Source of the DNA: Bifidobacterium vespertilionis
GTDB taxonomy: Bacteria; Actinomycetota; Actinomycetes; Actinomycetales; Bifidobacteriaceae
NCBI RefSeq assembly: GCF_008698145.1
Contig: NZ_RZNZ01000004.1
Location: 1-64,000 of the forward strand
Reading direction: 5' to 3'
Length of the DNA: 64,000 nucleotides
Below are positions 47,955 to 57,994 of this stretch, one piece after another (position 1 is the stretch's first letter; every line of letters begins with the position of its first letter). The translations under genes were made by a program, and so were the position numbers. A model generated the notes under the pieces. The model was not told the origin of the DNA and made no database searches. It saw only the letters and a list, made by a program, of their open reading frames with translations.

Positions 47955-50900
47955 CTACTTGCGCTCGACCTCCTGCATCTCGAAGGTCTCGATGATGTCG
48001 CCGATCTGGATGTCGTTGAAGGAACCGAGGTTGATACCAGCCTCGTAGCCTTCCTTGACGGACTGCACGTCGTCCTTGAAACGACGCAGCGAGGAGATCT
48101 CCAGGTCGTTGACCGTGGCGACGCCGTTGCGCAGGATGCGGCACTTGGTGCCACGCTTGACCTCGCCATCCTGCACCATGACGCCGGCGATGTTGCCGAA
48201 CTTGGAGGAGCGGAAGATCTCGCGGATCTCGGAGTGGGAGGTGACGACCTCCTCGTACTCCGGCTTGAGCATGCCCTTGAGGGCCGCCTCCACGTCCTCG
48301 ATCGCCTTGTAGATGATCGAGTAGTACTTGATCTCCACGCCCTCGCGGTCCGCGAGCTCCTGCACCTGACGGTTCGGGCGGACGTTGAAGCCGATGATGA
48401 CGGCCTTGTCCACGGACGCCAGATTGACATCGTTCTGCGTGATGGCGCCGACACCGCGGTGGATCACCTGAATGCCGACCTCGTCGGACACCTCGATCTT
48501 CATCAGGGAGTCCTCGAGCGCCTCGACGGAGCCGGAGGAATCGCCCTTGATAACGATGTTGAGCATGTCGACCTCGGCCTTGGCGAACTGCTCCTTGAGG
48601 CTCTCGAGCGAGACGACCTTGCGGCGCTTGGCCAGCTGGGCGGCGCGCTCGGTGGCCTGGCGCTTCTCGGCGATCTGACGGGCCGTGCGGTCATCCGGGG
48701 CGACCAGGAAGAGGTCGCCCGCGGTGGGCACGGACGTCAGACCGAGCACCTGCACCGGGGTGGACGGGGTAGCCTCGTCCATCGTCTTGCCGTTCTCGTC
48801 CAGCATGGCACGCACGCGGCCGTAGGAGGTGCCGGCGACGATCGCATCGCCCACATGCAGGGTGCCCTGCTGCACCAGCACGGTGGCGACGGCACCGCGG
48901 CCCTTGTCCAGTCGGGCCTCGATGGTGGCGCCACGCGCGTCCATGTTCGGGTTGGCGCGCAGATCCAGCTCGGCGTCGGCCGTGAGCAGCACGGCTTCGA
49001 GTAGCTTGTCCACGTTGGTGCCCTGCTTGGCGGAGATGTCCACGAACATGGTGTCGCCACCATAGTCCTCGGGCACGAGGCCGTACTCGGTGAGCTGGCC
49101 GCGCACCTTCTCCGGGTTGGCGCCGGGCTTATCGATCTTGTTGACGGCCACGACAATCGGCACATGGGCCGCCTGCGCGTGGTTGATGGCCTCGACGGTC
49201 TGGGGCATCACGCCATCATCCGCCGCGACCACGATGATCGCGATGTCGGTGATCTCGGCACCACGGGCACGCATGGCGGTGAACGCCTCGTGGCCAGGGG
49301 TGTCGAGGAACGTGATCTTGCGCTTCTCGCCATCCAGCGTGACGGTGACCTGATAGGCGCCGATGCGCTGGGTGATGCCGCCGGCCTCGCCCTCGATGAC
49401 GTTGGTCTTGCGGATGGTGTCCAGCAGTCGGGTCTTACCGTGGTCGACATGGCCCATGACGGTGACGACCGGCGGACGCGGCTGAAGATCCTCGTCCTCC
49501 TGCAGCTCCTCTTCATCCAGGTTGATGTCGAACTGCTGGAGCAGCTCCTTGTCCTCCTCCTCGGCGGAAACGAGCTGGATGTTCCAGCCGATCTCCTCGC
49601 CCAGAATCTGGAAGGTGAACTCGTCCAGGGACTGCGTGGCCGTGGCCATTTCACCCAAGTGGAAGAGCACGGTCACCAGCGCGGCCGGATTGACGTTGAT
49701 CTTCTCCGCGAGGTCCGCGAGGGACGCGCCCTGACGCAGACGGATGGTCTGGCCGTTGCCGCTGGGGATGCGCACGCCGCCGATGGTGGGTGCTTTCAGC
49801 TCCTCATACTCATGACGCTTCGCCAGCCTGTTCTTGCGGGCCTTCGAGGACTTGCCGCCCTGACGGCCGAACGCGCCCGCGGCACCGCCGCGACCGCCGC
49901 GGCCACCGCGAGCGGGACCGTTGGACGGACCGGAGGAATTGCCCGGGAAGTTGCTGCCGCCGCTGTTCTGGCCACCGAAGCGGTTGCCGCCGCCCTGACC
50001 CGGACGTGCGCCCTGAGCGCCGCCGCCCTGACCCGGACGGTTGTGGCCCCACTGGCCCGGACGCGCGCCCTGAGCGCCGCCCTGACCCGGACGACCGCGG
50101 AAACCGCCGCGGCCCGCCTGACCGTTGCCCTGACCCGGACGACCACCGCGACGACCGTCGTTGACGGTGGGGCGGGCCATGGGATGCGGACGCGGGATGT
50201 CACCCGGCGTAGGCGTGCTCATGCCCTGACGACGGCTGAACGGGTTGTTGCCCGGACGCGGGATGGCGTTGTTATTGCCGGCATTGCCGTTGCCGCCATT
50301 GCCATGCGCGGACGCATGCGGACGCGGGCCCGGCGTGGCGCCGTTGTTGCCGCCGCGGGGACGCGGAATGGACGGATTGGCGTTGCCGCCGTTGTTGAAA
50401 CCGCCCTGCTCGCGATCGCCGCCCTGATGGCGGGGACCGGGACGATGGCCGTCACCCGGACGACCGCCCTGATGGCGATTGCCGTTGTTGTTGTTCGGCT
50501 GATGCGGGTGCGGAGCGGCCGGACGCGGACCCGGACGGGCTCCGGACGCGGACGCCGGGGTCTCCTGAGCCGGACGCGCGGGGCGCGGAATGCCGGGAAC
50601 CGCCTCATGCGCGGACGTGGAAGCCGGCGCGGACGGGGTGGGACGCGGACCGGGGGTTGCGGGCGCGGACGGGCGATGGGGCGCATTGCGGCGCTGCTGG
50701 CCATCGCGGTTCTCACGCCTCTCATTCGGGCGACCCTCGCCGGAGCGTCCATCACCAGGACGGCCTTCGGAGGGACGGGACGGCTTTGCGGGGGCCGGTC
50801 GGCCACCCTGCGCGGCGGAATTCCTGCCGCTCTGCTGCTTCGAGGCGTTGGGATTCGCCTGCGGGAAGGCTTCCTTGAGCCTGCGAACGACGGGCGCTTC

Positions 50901-51014
50901 CACGGTGGAGGAGGCGGACTTGACGAACTCCCCCATATCCTTCAGCTTTTCGAGGACGGTCTTGCTGTCCACGCCAAGCGCCTTGGCCAATTCATATACG
51001 CGTGCTTTGGGCAC
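47955..51014 (-). CDS. infB: Translation initiation factor IF-2
   Basis: 1019 residues, the long actinobacterial form. GTPase that places initiator tRNA on the 30S subunit. IF2_N domain at the start ([20 protein letters not shown]), then about 330 residues of Gly/Arg/Pro/Asn-rich low-complexity sequence with many ARPGQGG repeats, a second IF2_N near residue 420, the G domain ([30 protein letters not shown]) and domains II-IV. The start is GTG 51014 with AGGAG seven bases upstream. It is transcribed after nusA without the YlxR gene often found between them. Confidence 0.95.
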   Translation of the reverse strand: MPKARVYELAKALGVDSKTVLEKLKDMGEFVKSASSTVEAPVVRRLKEAFPQANPNASKQQSGRNSAAQGGRPAPAKPSRPSEGRPGDGRSGEGRPNERRENRDGQQRRNAPHRPSAPATPGPRPTPSAPASTSAHEAVPGIPRPARPAQETPASASGARPGPRPAAPHPHQPNNNNGNRHQGGRPGDGHRPGPRHQGGDREQGGFNNGGNANPSIPRPRGGNNGATPGPRPHASAHGNGGNGNAGNNNAIPRPGNNPFSRRQGMSTPTPGDIPRPHPMARPTVNDGRRGGRPGQGNGQAGRGGFRGRPGQGGAQGARPGQWGHNRPGQGGGAQGARPGQGGGNRFGGQNSGGSNFPGNSSGPSNGPARGGRGGRGGAAGAFGRQGGKSSKARKNRLAKRHEYEELKAPTIGGVRIPSGNGQTIRLRQGASLADLAEKINVNPAALVTVLFHLGEMATATQSLDEFTFQILGEEIGWNIQLVSAEEEDKELLQQFDINLDEEELQEDEDLQPRPPVVTVMGHVDHGKTRLLDTIRKTNVIEGEAGGITQRIGAYQVTVTLDGEKRKITFLDTPGHEAFTAMRARGAEITDIAIIVVAADDGVMPQTVEAINHAQAAHVPIVVAVNKIDKPGANPEKVRGQLTEYGLVPEDYGGDTMFVDISAKQGTNVDKLLEAVLLTADAELDLRANPNMDARGATIEARLDKGRGAVATVLVQQGTLHVGDAIVAGTSYGRVRAMLDENGKTMDEATPSTPVQVLGLTSVPTAGDLFLVAPDDRTARQIAEKRQATERAAQLAKRRKVVSLESLKEQFAKAEVDMLNIVIKGDSSGSVEALEDSLMKIEVSDEVGIQVIHRGVGAITQNDVNLASVDKAVIIGFNVRPNRQVQELADREGVEIKYYSIIYKAIEDVEAALKGMLKPEYEEVVTSHSEIREIFRSSKFGNIAGVMVQDGEVKRGTKCRILRNGVATVNDLEISSLRRFKDDVQSVKEGYEAGINLGSFNDIQIGDIIETFEMQEVERK

Positions 51015-51215
51015 TAATTTCTCCTATCCATGAGCCACGCGCAAGCCGGCGCGGCTATCGTCCGATGACGGTGAATCGTTCCTCACTCATCGTGCGACCA
51101 TGATCGTGGTTTACCTCATCTCTGTGCCGAGTCAGGGCATAGTGCACCCTTTTCGGATACCAGAGAACGAGCATACTCGAGCGTCTGGATGTCGACACCC
51201 CGCGCATGCGGCTAA

Positions 51216-51242
51216 AGCCCGCCCTCGCGATGAGGACGGGCT
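51216..51242. terminator. Hairpin between nusA and infB
   Basis: AGCCCGCCCTC (51216-51226) pairs with GAGGACGGGCT (51232-51242), 29 bases after the nusA stop. There is no T-run; it is an attenuator or processing site at most. Confidence 0.4.
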
Positions 51243-51270
51243 GCGGAAAAATCGAGAGACGGACCGGACC

Positions 51271-52347
51271 CTATTCGGCTTTGTCCGCGTCTTCGCCGGC
51301 GGGCTGCTGCGCCTCCTGCTGCGCGGCCTTCGCCTTCACCTTGGCGGCATGGGCCTCGGCGGATTCGATGCCGATCTTCCAACCGGTGAGCTTGGCGGCC
51401 AGACGCGCGTTCTGGCCCTCCTTGCCGATGGCCAGGGACAGCTGATCGTCGTGGATGAAGGCGATGGCCGTCTTGTTCTTCTCGCTGATCACCTGCACGC
51501 CGGTCGCCACCGCCGGGGACAGGGCGGCGGCCACGAACTTGGCCGGATCGTTGGAGTAGTCGACGATGTCGATCTTCTCCGGGCCGAGGTTCTCCATGAC
51601 CGCGCGCACGCGGGCGCCGCCGGGGCCGATCAGGGCGCCCTTGGGGTTGACGCCCTCGGTGTTGGCGCGCACGGCGATCTTGGTGCGCGCGCCAGCCTCG
51701 CGGGCGATGGCCATGATCGAAACGGCTCCGGAGACCAGCTCCGGGACCTCGCGCTCGAACAGACGGCGGACCAGCTCCGGATGGGAGCGGGAGACCACGA
51801 TCTCCGGGCCCTTGACGCCACGGGCCACGTTCACCACGTACACGCGCAGACGCTCGCCATGGCGGTAGCGCTCGCCCGGCACCTGCTCGCGGCGAGGCAG
51901 CAGGGCCTCCACGTCGCCCACGGCGATGTGCACGTTGGCGGGGTCCTTGACGTCCTGCTGGACGATACCGGTGACGAGCTTGCCCTTCTGGCCGGAGAAG
52001 GCGCCGAACACCTTTTCGTCCTCCACCTTGCGGAACAGCAGCGTGAACACCTGACGGGCGGTCGCGGCGGCCAGACGGCCGAAGTCCTTGGGGGTGTCGT
52101 CGTACTCCTCGCCCAGCACCGGAGCAGGATGCGGGTCCTCCTCGGTGGGTTCGCCCGGTTCCTCGTCGCGCGCCCACACGGTGAAGGTGCCGGCCCGCTC
52201 GTCCAGCTCCACACGCGCGTGCTTCGCCGCGTGGGGCGTCTTCTGGTATGCCAGAAGCAACGCCTCGGAAAGCGCATCATCCAGCGTTGCCCGATCGATC
52301 CCCTGCTCCACCGCCAACTGGTGCATGCTTGCCAGGTCTAGTTCCAT
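51271..52347 (-). CDS. nusA: Transcription termination/antitermination factor NusA
   Basis: 358 residues. Binds RNA polymerase and RNA to control pausing and termination. N-terminal polymerase-binding domain (1-130), S1 domain ([20 protein letters not shown]), and two KH domains ([20 protein letters not shown] and [20 protein letters not shown]), ending in an acidic/Gln-rich tail. The C-terminal AR repeats of proteobacterial NusA are absent, as usual in actinobacteria. AAGGAGG lies nine bases before the ATG at 52347. Confidence 0.95.
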   Translation of the reverse strand: MELDLASMHQLAVEQGIDRATLDDALSEALLLAYQKTPHAAKHARVELDERAGTFTVWARDEEPGEPTEEDPHPAPVLGEEYDDTPKDFGRLAAATARQVFTLLFRKVEDEKVFGAFSGQKGKLVTGIVQQDVKDPANVHIAVGDVEALLPRREQVPGERYRHGERLRVYVVNVARGVKGPEIVVSRSHPELVRRLFEREVPELVSGAVSIMAIAREAGARTKIAVRANTEGVNPKGALIGPGGARVRAVMENLGPEKIDIVDYSNDPAKFVAAALSPAVATGVQVISEKNKTAIAFIHDDQLSLAIGKEGQNARLAAKLTGWKIGIESAEAHAAKVKAKAAQQEAQQPAGEDADKAE

Positions 52348-52425
52348 AGTCGAAGACCTCCTTATGAAGTTATTGTGCCGCCTGCCGCTCCCTGCGGTCT
52401 GCAATGGCTATTAGTCTAACGATTC

Positions 52426-53325
52426 ATGGAGACACGCAAGGTTAGGGGATCGCATGCACCGGCACGCGCAGCGGCCGCATTCGTCGTCTCCGTCATGATG
52501 ATCGGGGTGACGGCGTGCTCGCCGGCCGCCTGGATGCCGCGCGTCGAGGGGGGTCTTGAGGCCGCCATGACGCCCGGCCCGTGCGACAGCGCACTGGCCC
52601 AGGCCGAGGATTCGCGCGACCGGGCCAACAACGTCGGCGGCGAACTGGTCTACACCCGTTACCGCGATGCGCAGCGATCGGCCCGCGTCTGGCGCGAGGT
52701 GGCGGTGATGTGCCCCGGACGGTTCTCCGAGGGCGTGATGGCGAGCGCGCAGATGGACCACCTCTCCGGGATTCTGGCCGCGCGTCTGGGCGTCGCCGTC
52801 TCCGCGCACCACATCGCGATCGACGAGCATACCGATTTGCAGTTGGACGACCATGCGGCCGCGGGACTCGCGCTGGCACAAGACCGCGCCGGATTCGCCA
52901 TGGAGGTGCTCGCCTCACGTCACAAGGCGGACAAGACGCTGCTCGCGCTGAGCGACCGGCACAAGGCGCTAGCCTCCGGATTCGCCGCGCGCACGTCCGA
53001 GCAGACCTCGCGGGAGAAGGTGTATTCCGTCCAGACCCTGCTCAAGGACCCCGATTCAGCAACGGACGACGCGACCGGTCTGCTCTCCCCCACTTCCGCC
53101 TGCGTGGAGATGGATGCCGTGCGCGAACAGCTGGGCGCCTTGGCCGAGCGGAGCGACAGTAACGGCAACGGCAACAACGGTGTGGGCGACGGCATCGTCA
53201 TCCAGGACGAAGACACCGCGCGCACGCTCGCCTCGCTGCTTTCCGAGGAGGCCGCGCAGGCCATGCGGCTCGGCTATCCGGCACACGACACGGCGCTGTT
53301 CGCCGCCCGACTTGCGCAGTCCTGA
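52426..53325 (+). CDS. Putative lipoprotein
   Basis: 299 residues. A basic N-terminus and hydrophobic stretch end at a lipobox-like VTAC-SPAAW (Cys about residue 31), suggesting lipid attachment outside the membrane. The rest is helical and rich in Ala, with a Ser/Asn/Gly-rich linker (SDSNGNGNNGVGDG) near residue 245. No family is recognised. Divergent from nusA across 78 bases; tRNA-Ser(CGA) lies just downstream, and its promoter overlaps the end of the gene. Confidence 0.7.
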   Translation: METRKVRGSHAPARAAAAFVVSVMMIGVTACSPAAWMPRVEGGLEAAMTPGPCDSALAQAEDSRDRANNVGGELVYTRYRDAQRSARVWREVAVMCPGRFSEGVMASAQMDHLSGILAARLGVAVSAHHIAIDEHTDLQLDDHAAAGLALAQDRAGFAMEVLASRHKADKTLLALSDRHKALASGFAARTSEQTSREKVYSVQTLLKDPDSATDDATGLLSPTSACVEMDAVREQLGALAERSDSNGNGNNGVGDGIVIQDEDTARTLASLLSEEAAQAMRLGYPAHDTALFAARLAQS

Positions 53326-53341
53326 TTTTGTGGCATACTAG
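53312..53341 (+). promoter_or_regulatory. Candidate promoter of tRNA-Ser(CGA)
   Basis: TTGCGC (53312-53317), 18 bases, then TACTAG (53336-53341). The same TTGCGC hexamer precedes tRNA-Pro. It overlaps the 3' end of the lipoprotein gene. Confidence 0.35.
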
Positions 53342-53366
53342 ACAAGTTGCTTGAATGAGCAGCAAT

Positions 53367-53452
53367 GGATAAGTGTCCGAGCGGTCTAAGGAGCACGCCT
53401 CGAAAGCGTGTGAGGGCAACTCCCTCCGCGAGTTCGAATCTCGCCTTATCCG
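53367..53452 (+). tRNA. tRNA-Ser (anticodon CGA)
   Basis: An 86-base class II tRNA. Acceptor GGATAAG/CTTATCC, anticodon stem CACGC/GCGTG with loop CTCGAAA (anticodon CGA), long variable arm, T arm GAGTTCGAATCTC. CCA is not encoded. Reads UCG codons. Confidence 0.95.
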
Positions 53453-53461
53453 CCGCAAGTC

Positions 53462-53493
53462 AAAAGGCCCCGGTCAGTCGATCGGGGCCTTTT
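53462..53493 (+). terminator. Terminator after tRNA-Ser(CGA)
   Basis: AAAAGGCCCCG (53462-53472) pairs with CGGGGCCTTTT (53483-53493), ending in T. Confidence 0.85.
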
Positions 53494-53540
53494 GCATATC
53501 CGGGCATCACACGAAAGACGGCACGCGAAAGAGGCCATTC

Positions 53541-54713
53541 ATGGAATCATGCGACCAACCGACCATTCTGCTCGCTTCGGATTCCTTCAAGGGATCGGCA
53601 TCCAGCCGGCGCATCGAGGAGCTGCTTGAGCTCGGCGTGCGCCGGGCGCTCCCCGACTGCACCGTGCTGAAATATCCCATCGCGGACGGCGGCGAGGGAA
53701 CCGTGGACGCCGTGACCGATGCGACGGGCGGGCGCATCCGGACGGTGACGGTGTCCGGCCCGCTCGGGGATGACGTGGAGGCCCGGTACGGCATGCTGCC
53801 GGACGGCCGCACGGCCATCCTCGAGATGGCCCAGGCCAGCGGCATCACACTCATCGAGCAGAACCGGAGCAACGCCCTGAACGCCTCCACGTTCGGCGTG
53901 GGACAGATGGTTCTGGACGCGATCGATGCCGGGGCCCGACGCATCTACATCGGCCTCGGCGGCTCCGCCACCAGCGACGGCGGCGCCGGCATGGCCAAGG
54001 CGCTCGGCGTCAGGTTCCTCGACGGCTCCGGCGCGGACATCCCCTGCGGACTCGCCGGTCTGGAGGATCTGACGGCCATCGACGCCACCGGGCTCGATCC
54101 GCGCATCGCCGAAACGGAGTTCATCGCCCTGACCGATGTGTCGAACCCCCTGGTCGGCAACCACGGCGCCGTGCACGTCTACGGCCCGCAGAAGGGCATC
54201 GCCCCCGACGAGGCCAATGGTCTCGACGGATGGATGCGACGCTATGCCGATGTGGTCCATGCAATCCTGGGCACGGATGTGTCACGCATCCCGGGAACCG
54301 GGGCGGCAGGCGGACTGGGCGCGGCGCTCGTGGCCTTCTGCGGGGCGGAGATACGCAGCGGCATCGAAACGGTGCTGGATCTGATCGGGATCGACGACGT
54401 GATGGACGGCGTCGATCTGGTCATCACCGGAGAAGGCCGCATGGACGCGCAATCGGCCAACGGCAAGGCGCCCGTGGGCGTGGCCCAGCGAGCCAAACGG
54501 CACGGCAAGCCCGTCATCGCCGTGGTCGGCGGCCGGGCGGACGATCTTGGCGCGGTCTATGACATGGGCATCGATCTGGTCATCCCCTCCGTCCCCTGTC
54601 CCATGAGCCTGGACGAATGCATCGACCGGCTGGAGATCAACGTGCCGATGGCGGCGGAGACCGCCGCCCGCGCGTTCCTGCTCAGTTCCGCTGCTCGTGC
54701 ACGGAGGCGTTGA
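53541..54713 (+). CDS. Glycerate kinase
   Basis: 390 residues, GlxK/GarK type. Phosphorylates D-glycerate. It begins ILLASDSFKGSASSRRIEE and has IADGGEGTVDAV, IGLGGSATSDGGAGMAKALG, TDVSNPLVGNHGA and GTGAAGGLGAAL, all family signatures. AGAGG lies six bases upstream of ATG 53541; the frame opens further up inside the tRNA, which is not coding. Its 3' end overlaps the convergent transglutaminase gene by 32 bases. Confidence 0.9.
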   Translation: MESCDQPTILLASDSFKGSASSRRIEELLELGVRRALPDCTVLKYPIADGGEGTVDAVTDATGGRIRTVTVSGPLGDDVEARYGMLPDGRTAILEMAQASGITLIEQNRSNALNASTFGVGQMVLDAIDAGARRIYIGLGGSATSDGGAGMAKALGVRFLDGSGADIPCGLAGLEDLTAIDATGLDPRIAETEFIALTDVSNPLVGNHGAVHVYGPQKGIAPDEANGLDGWMRRYADVVHAILGTDVSRIPGTGAAGGLGAALVAFCGAEIRSGIETVLDLIGIDDVMDGVDLVITGEGRMDAQSANGKAPVGVAQRAKRHGKPVIAVVGGRADDLGAVYDMGIDLVIPSVPCPMSLDECIDRLEINVPMAAETAARAFLLSSAARARRR

Positions 54714-55527
54714 CCCACTGGGTCTGCTTGACGCTCACGCCGGAGAAGATGCCGATATCCAGCATGCAGTCGCGGTAGTCGCGCCCGTGGGCGATGGTGA
54801 TGTAGTTGTCGTCCACGAGCCGGTTGTGCGTAGGGTCAAGGCCGATCCAGCGGTTCTTGTGGTACACCTCGATCCATGCGTGCGTGGCGCCCTCGCCGCC
54901 CAGAAGTCCCGCGATGTAGCGGGCGGTGAGGCCCACATGGCGGCACACGGCCAGCATCACGTGCGCATAGTCCTGACACACGCCCTTGCCCTGCGAGAGG
55001 GCCTGCTCGGCGGTGGTGCGGATGGTGGTGGACAGCGGCGTGTACGTGAACGCCTTGTACACCTCGTCCATGACCACCTGGGCCACCGCAACCGGGGAGC
55101 CGGTGTTGGACTCATGGCGGAGACGATCCTTGCATCGCTCGATCAGCGCGAGCAGGTTCGGTCCGGGCACGGTGAGCGCGGAGTCGAACCGGTACAGCGG
55201 CTTGTAGATCTCCGGCTTGATGTGCTCGTTGTCCACGAAGGCGATGCCGGTCACCGAATAGTTGAAATGATCGTGCTCCTCGGGGATGTACCCGGTCTTG
55301 ACCACCGAATCGAAGGAGTCGATGGTGGTCTCCAGCTCCACGTCCGGGTCGATCTTCACCTCCACGTCCACGACCTGCTGGCGCGGACCGGTGGCGGGAA
55401 TGCAGCGCAGCTGAAAGCGATGATCGGTCACGGGGGAACTGAACGTCAACTTCATTTGGTAGTTAAACACCAATTTTTTCAACGGTTCCAGCCTCTCGTC
55501 TCGGATTCGCGGGTCACTTCGTTCCAT
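54682..55527 (-). CDS. Transglutaminase-like cysteine protease/amidase
   Basis: 281 residues. N-terminal beta domain (LVFNYQMKLTFSSPVTDHRF) followed by a papain-fold core with Cys in GKGVCQDYAHVMLAVCRHVG, His in ATHAWIEVYHKNRWIGLDPT and Asp in the same stretch. This family is encoded beside alpha-E and ATP-grasp proteins in many bacteria and may hydrolyse or form isopeptide bonds. The ATG at 55527 is used; MKLTFSS at 55455 is an alternative, but it would cut into the first strand. It ends inside the glycerate kinase 3' end. Confidence 0.85.
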   Translation of the reverse strand: MERSDPRIRDERLEPLKKLVFNYQMKLTFSSPVTDHRFQLRCIPATGPRQQVVDVEVKIDPDVELETTIDSFDSVVKTGYIPEEHDHFNYSVTGIAFVDNEHIKPEIYKPLYRFDSALTVPGPNLLALIERCKDRLRHESNTGSPVAVAQVVMDEVYKAFTYTPLSTTIRTTAEQALSQGKGVCQDYAHVMLAVCRHVGLTARYIAGLLGGEGATHAWIEVYHKNRWIGLDPTHNRLVDDNYITIAHGRDYRDCMLDIGIFSGVSVKQTQWVNASVHEQRN

Positions 55528-55608
55528 CTACCATATTGGCCGACGCCGCCCTTTGCAAAACGACGCCGGCCATATAGTGGTCTGTGACCATTGTAAATGA
55601 ATCGGACG

Positions 55609-57795
55609 TCAGAGCTTGGTGGCATCCATGTCCATGGCGTTGATCATGCCGATGTCCTTGAGACGGCTGGCGCTGATGTGATCGCCGAAGCCCTCCAGGA
55701 ACTTCCTGAGCGTTTCGGTGAGCTCGGCGTATCCGCGCGACGGCATCTGGTCGATCAGCCACCGCACGCCGTCCGCGAAGCACTGCGGCAACGGCATGCC
55801 ATCCAGGGTGATCGCGTAGGAGGCGAGCTTCTTGAGCGGGGCGATCAGCTGGTTCACCGGCAGGCCGAAGCGCGTGTACAGATCGATGCGCTCCACGTAC
55901 TTGCCGATGAAGATGAATGACTTGAGGGTCTGGTCCACGGTGGAGTTCTCGATGCCGCCCCAGAACGCCAGCAGATCGTCGGTGATGTCGCGCTGCTTGT
56001 AGATGTCCTCGGCGTTGGCCGCGCGATGGGAGGCGTCCACGATGTTGCTCAGCGCGAGCTCCACGTACTGCAGCAGGTCGGAACCGAGTTCGGGGCGCAG
56101 GATCACCGCATTGTTGAAGGCGGCCTTGATCGCGGCGTGCACGGAATCGGGGTTGTCCGCGTCGTACAGGAAGTTCTGGATGAACGCGTCGAAGTCCTCG
56201 AAATCCTCCGGCAGGTCGAGCGCGCGGGCGAACGGGCGGAAGGCGTCCACATCGGTGTCCATGACCTGATCGTAGAAGGGGAAGAAACGCTTGATCGTGG
56301 TGAACACGCGCTCGGTGTAGCGGCCGAGCCAGTAGAGCGTGTCCGTCTTCGAGGAGGTGACCAGAGCCAGCGCATGGCGGGCGGATTCGGCGGCGATCGC
56401 CACCTTCTCGCGTTCGCGGGACTGGTCCAGATCGCCCTCGACCTCGGTCTCGGGAGCCATGATCCACGTGTCCTTGAAGCCGCCACCCTGCGAGGAGTTG
56501 ACGATCATCTGGCCCGGAATGGACGAGTAGCGGGTCAGGCCGGAGTACCACACGTGCGTGCTCTTGCCGGTCACTACGAAGGCACGCAGATCGGCCTTGC
56601 GCGGCACGGCCTGGCCGGTGGCCGGGTCGATCACGGACAGGTCCTTGAACTGGATGACCTCCTGGGCGATGAAGCGGCGGGGCTCGGCCTTGATGCGATC
56701 GGCGAGCTCCTCGCGGCGGGCGGCGTCCAGCGACGAACCGAACACCACGCCGTAGCCGCCGGCCTCCGCCACGTCCTTGATGACCAGCTCGCCCAGACGG
56801 CTGAGGACCTCCTTGCGATCCGATTCGAACATGGGCATGTAGGTGGGCGCGTTGTGCAGGATCGGATCCTCGTGCAGGTAGTACTGGATCATGGCCGGCA
56901 CGAAGTAGTAGATCGCCTTGTCGTCGGCGGCGCCGTTGCCCGGCGCGTTCATGATCGCCACATTGCCGGCGCGGTACACGGACAGCAGGCCCGGCACGCC
57001 GATCACCGAATCGGGGTTGAACGCGAACGGGTCCAGGAACTCATCGGACAGGCGGCGGTAGACCACGCCAACGCGGTGCTTGGCGCCGGAGTAGTCCACG
57101 AACCACAGCTTGTTGCCCTCCACCTCAAGGTCCTCGGGGAATGCCAGCACCGCGCCGGTCTTCTCCGCCAGGTAGGCATGCTCGAAGAACGCCGAGTTGT
57201 AGCGGCCCGGCGTGAGCACCACGGAGATGCCCTCGGTGGAGACGAAGTCCATGGACTTGCGCAGCAGCGTGGGGTAGGCGCGGTTGTCGCGGATGCGCAC
57301 GTCGCGGAACAGCGTGGGGCAGATGCGGCGCTCGATGTCACGCACGAACAGCGGGTAGCTGGCGCCGGACGGAATGCGCAGGTTGTCCTCGAGCACCCAC
57401 CAGCGGCCATCCTCGCCCTGTACCAAGTCCTCGCCGGCGATGTGCGCGAAGATGCCGCCCGGGGGCGTTACCCCGTTGACCTGAGGGAAGTAGCCGGCCG
57501 ACGTGTACACGTACTCCTCGGGGATGATCCCGTCGTGGATGATCCGCTTGTCCGAATACACGTCCTTCAGATAGGCGTTCAGGGCGTTGACACGCTGCTT
57601 GAGGCCCTTCTCCAGCTCGTCGAATTCGTTCGATCCGATCACGCGCGGGATCGGATCGTAGGGGAACAGCTGATCGTGGTACGTGCCGTTCTTGTAGATG
57701 CCGAATCGCACGCCATTGCGGCTCAGCTCGCGGTTGATGGCCTCCCGGCGATCCACCAGCTCCGCCGCCAGCTTCCGTGCACTCGTCTCGGCCAT
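55609..57795 (-). CDS. Fused circularly permuted ATP-grasp and alpha-E protein
   Basis: 728 residues. Residues about 1-480 form a circularly permuted type 2 ATP-grasp domain (DUF404/407): NGVTPPGGIFAHIAGEDLVQ, WWVLEDNLRIPSGASYPL, LTPGRYNSAFFEHAYLAE, NAPGNGAADDKAIYYFVP and QGGGFKDTWIMAPETEVEGD. Residues about 500-728 are an alpha-E domain (DTLYWLGRYTERVFTTIKRF, FIGKYVERIDLYTRFGLP). These are usually separate adjacent genes. The pair is thought to make or attach a peptide; the neighbouring transglutaminase-like protein would process it. ATG 57795 has AAGGAG upstream. Confidence 0.88.
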   Translation of the reverse strand: MAETSARKLAAELVDRREAINRELSRNGVRFGIYKNGTYHDQLFPYDPIPRVIGSNEFDELEKGLKQRVNALNAYLKDVYSDKRIIHDGIIPEEYVYTSAGYFPQVNGVTPPGGIFAHIAGEDLVQGEDGRWWVLEDNLRIPSGASYPLFVRDIERRICPTLFRDVRIRDNRAYPTLLRKSMDFVSTEGISVVLTPGRYNSAFFEHAYLAEKTGAVLAFPEDLEVEGNKLWFVDYSGAKHRVGVVYRRLSDEFLDPFAFNPDSVIGVPGLLSVYRAGNVAIMNAPGNGAADDKAIYYFVPAMIQYYLHEDPILHNAPTYMPMFESDRKEVLSRLGELVIKDVAEAGGYGVVFGSSLDAARREELADRIKAEPRRFIAQEVIQFKDLSVIDPATGQAVPRKADLRAFVVTGKSTHVWYSGLTRYSSIPGQMIVNSSQGGGFKDTWIMAPETEVEGDLDQSREREKVAIAAESARHALALVTSSKTDTLYWLGRYTERVFTTIKRFFPFYDQVMDTDVDAFRPFARALDLPEDFEDFDAFIQNFLYDADNPDSVHAAIKAAFNNAVILRPELGSDLLQYVELALSNIVDASHRAANAEDIYKQRDITDDLLAFWGGIENSTVDQTLKSFIFIGKYVERIDLYTRFGLPVNQLIAPLKKLASYAITLDGMPLPQCFADGVRWLIDQMPSRGYAELTETLRKFLEGFGDHISASRLKDIGMINAMDMDATKL

Positions 57796-57994
57796 CACGC
57801 GCTCCTTACTGCTCGTTGCTCAACGCATTCCGCGATCGGACGCGCGGCGGTGCCGGGTCCGATCGGTCCATAAGGATTACGGTAGGGTTTCGTCGTTACC
57901 GAAGAGGCGCGTTTGTGTTACGGGATGATGACCGGGATGGCACCGGGTTCCGCGGGGCAATCCGGAGCAAATCCAGAGCACGCGGCGACGCGTC

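Noticed and set aside
49164-51017. A 617-codon open frame antisense to infB
   Set aside because: Shadow of the G+C-rich low-complexity region of IF-2, with no start site or family match.
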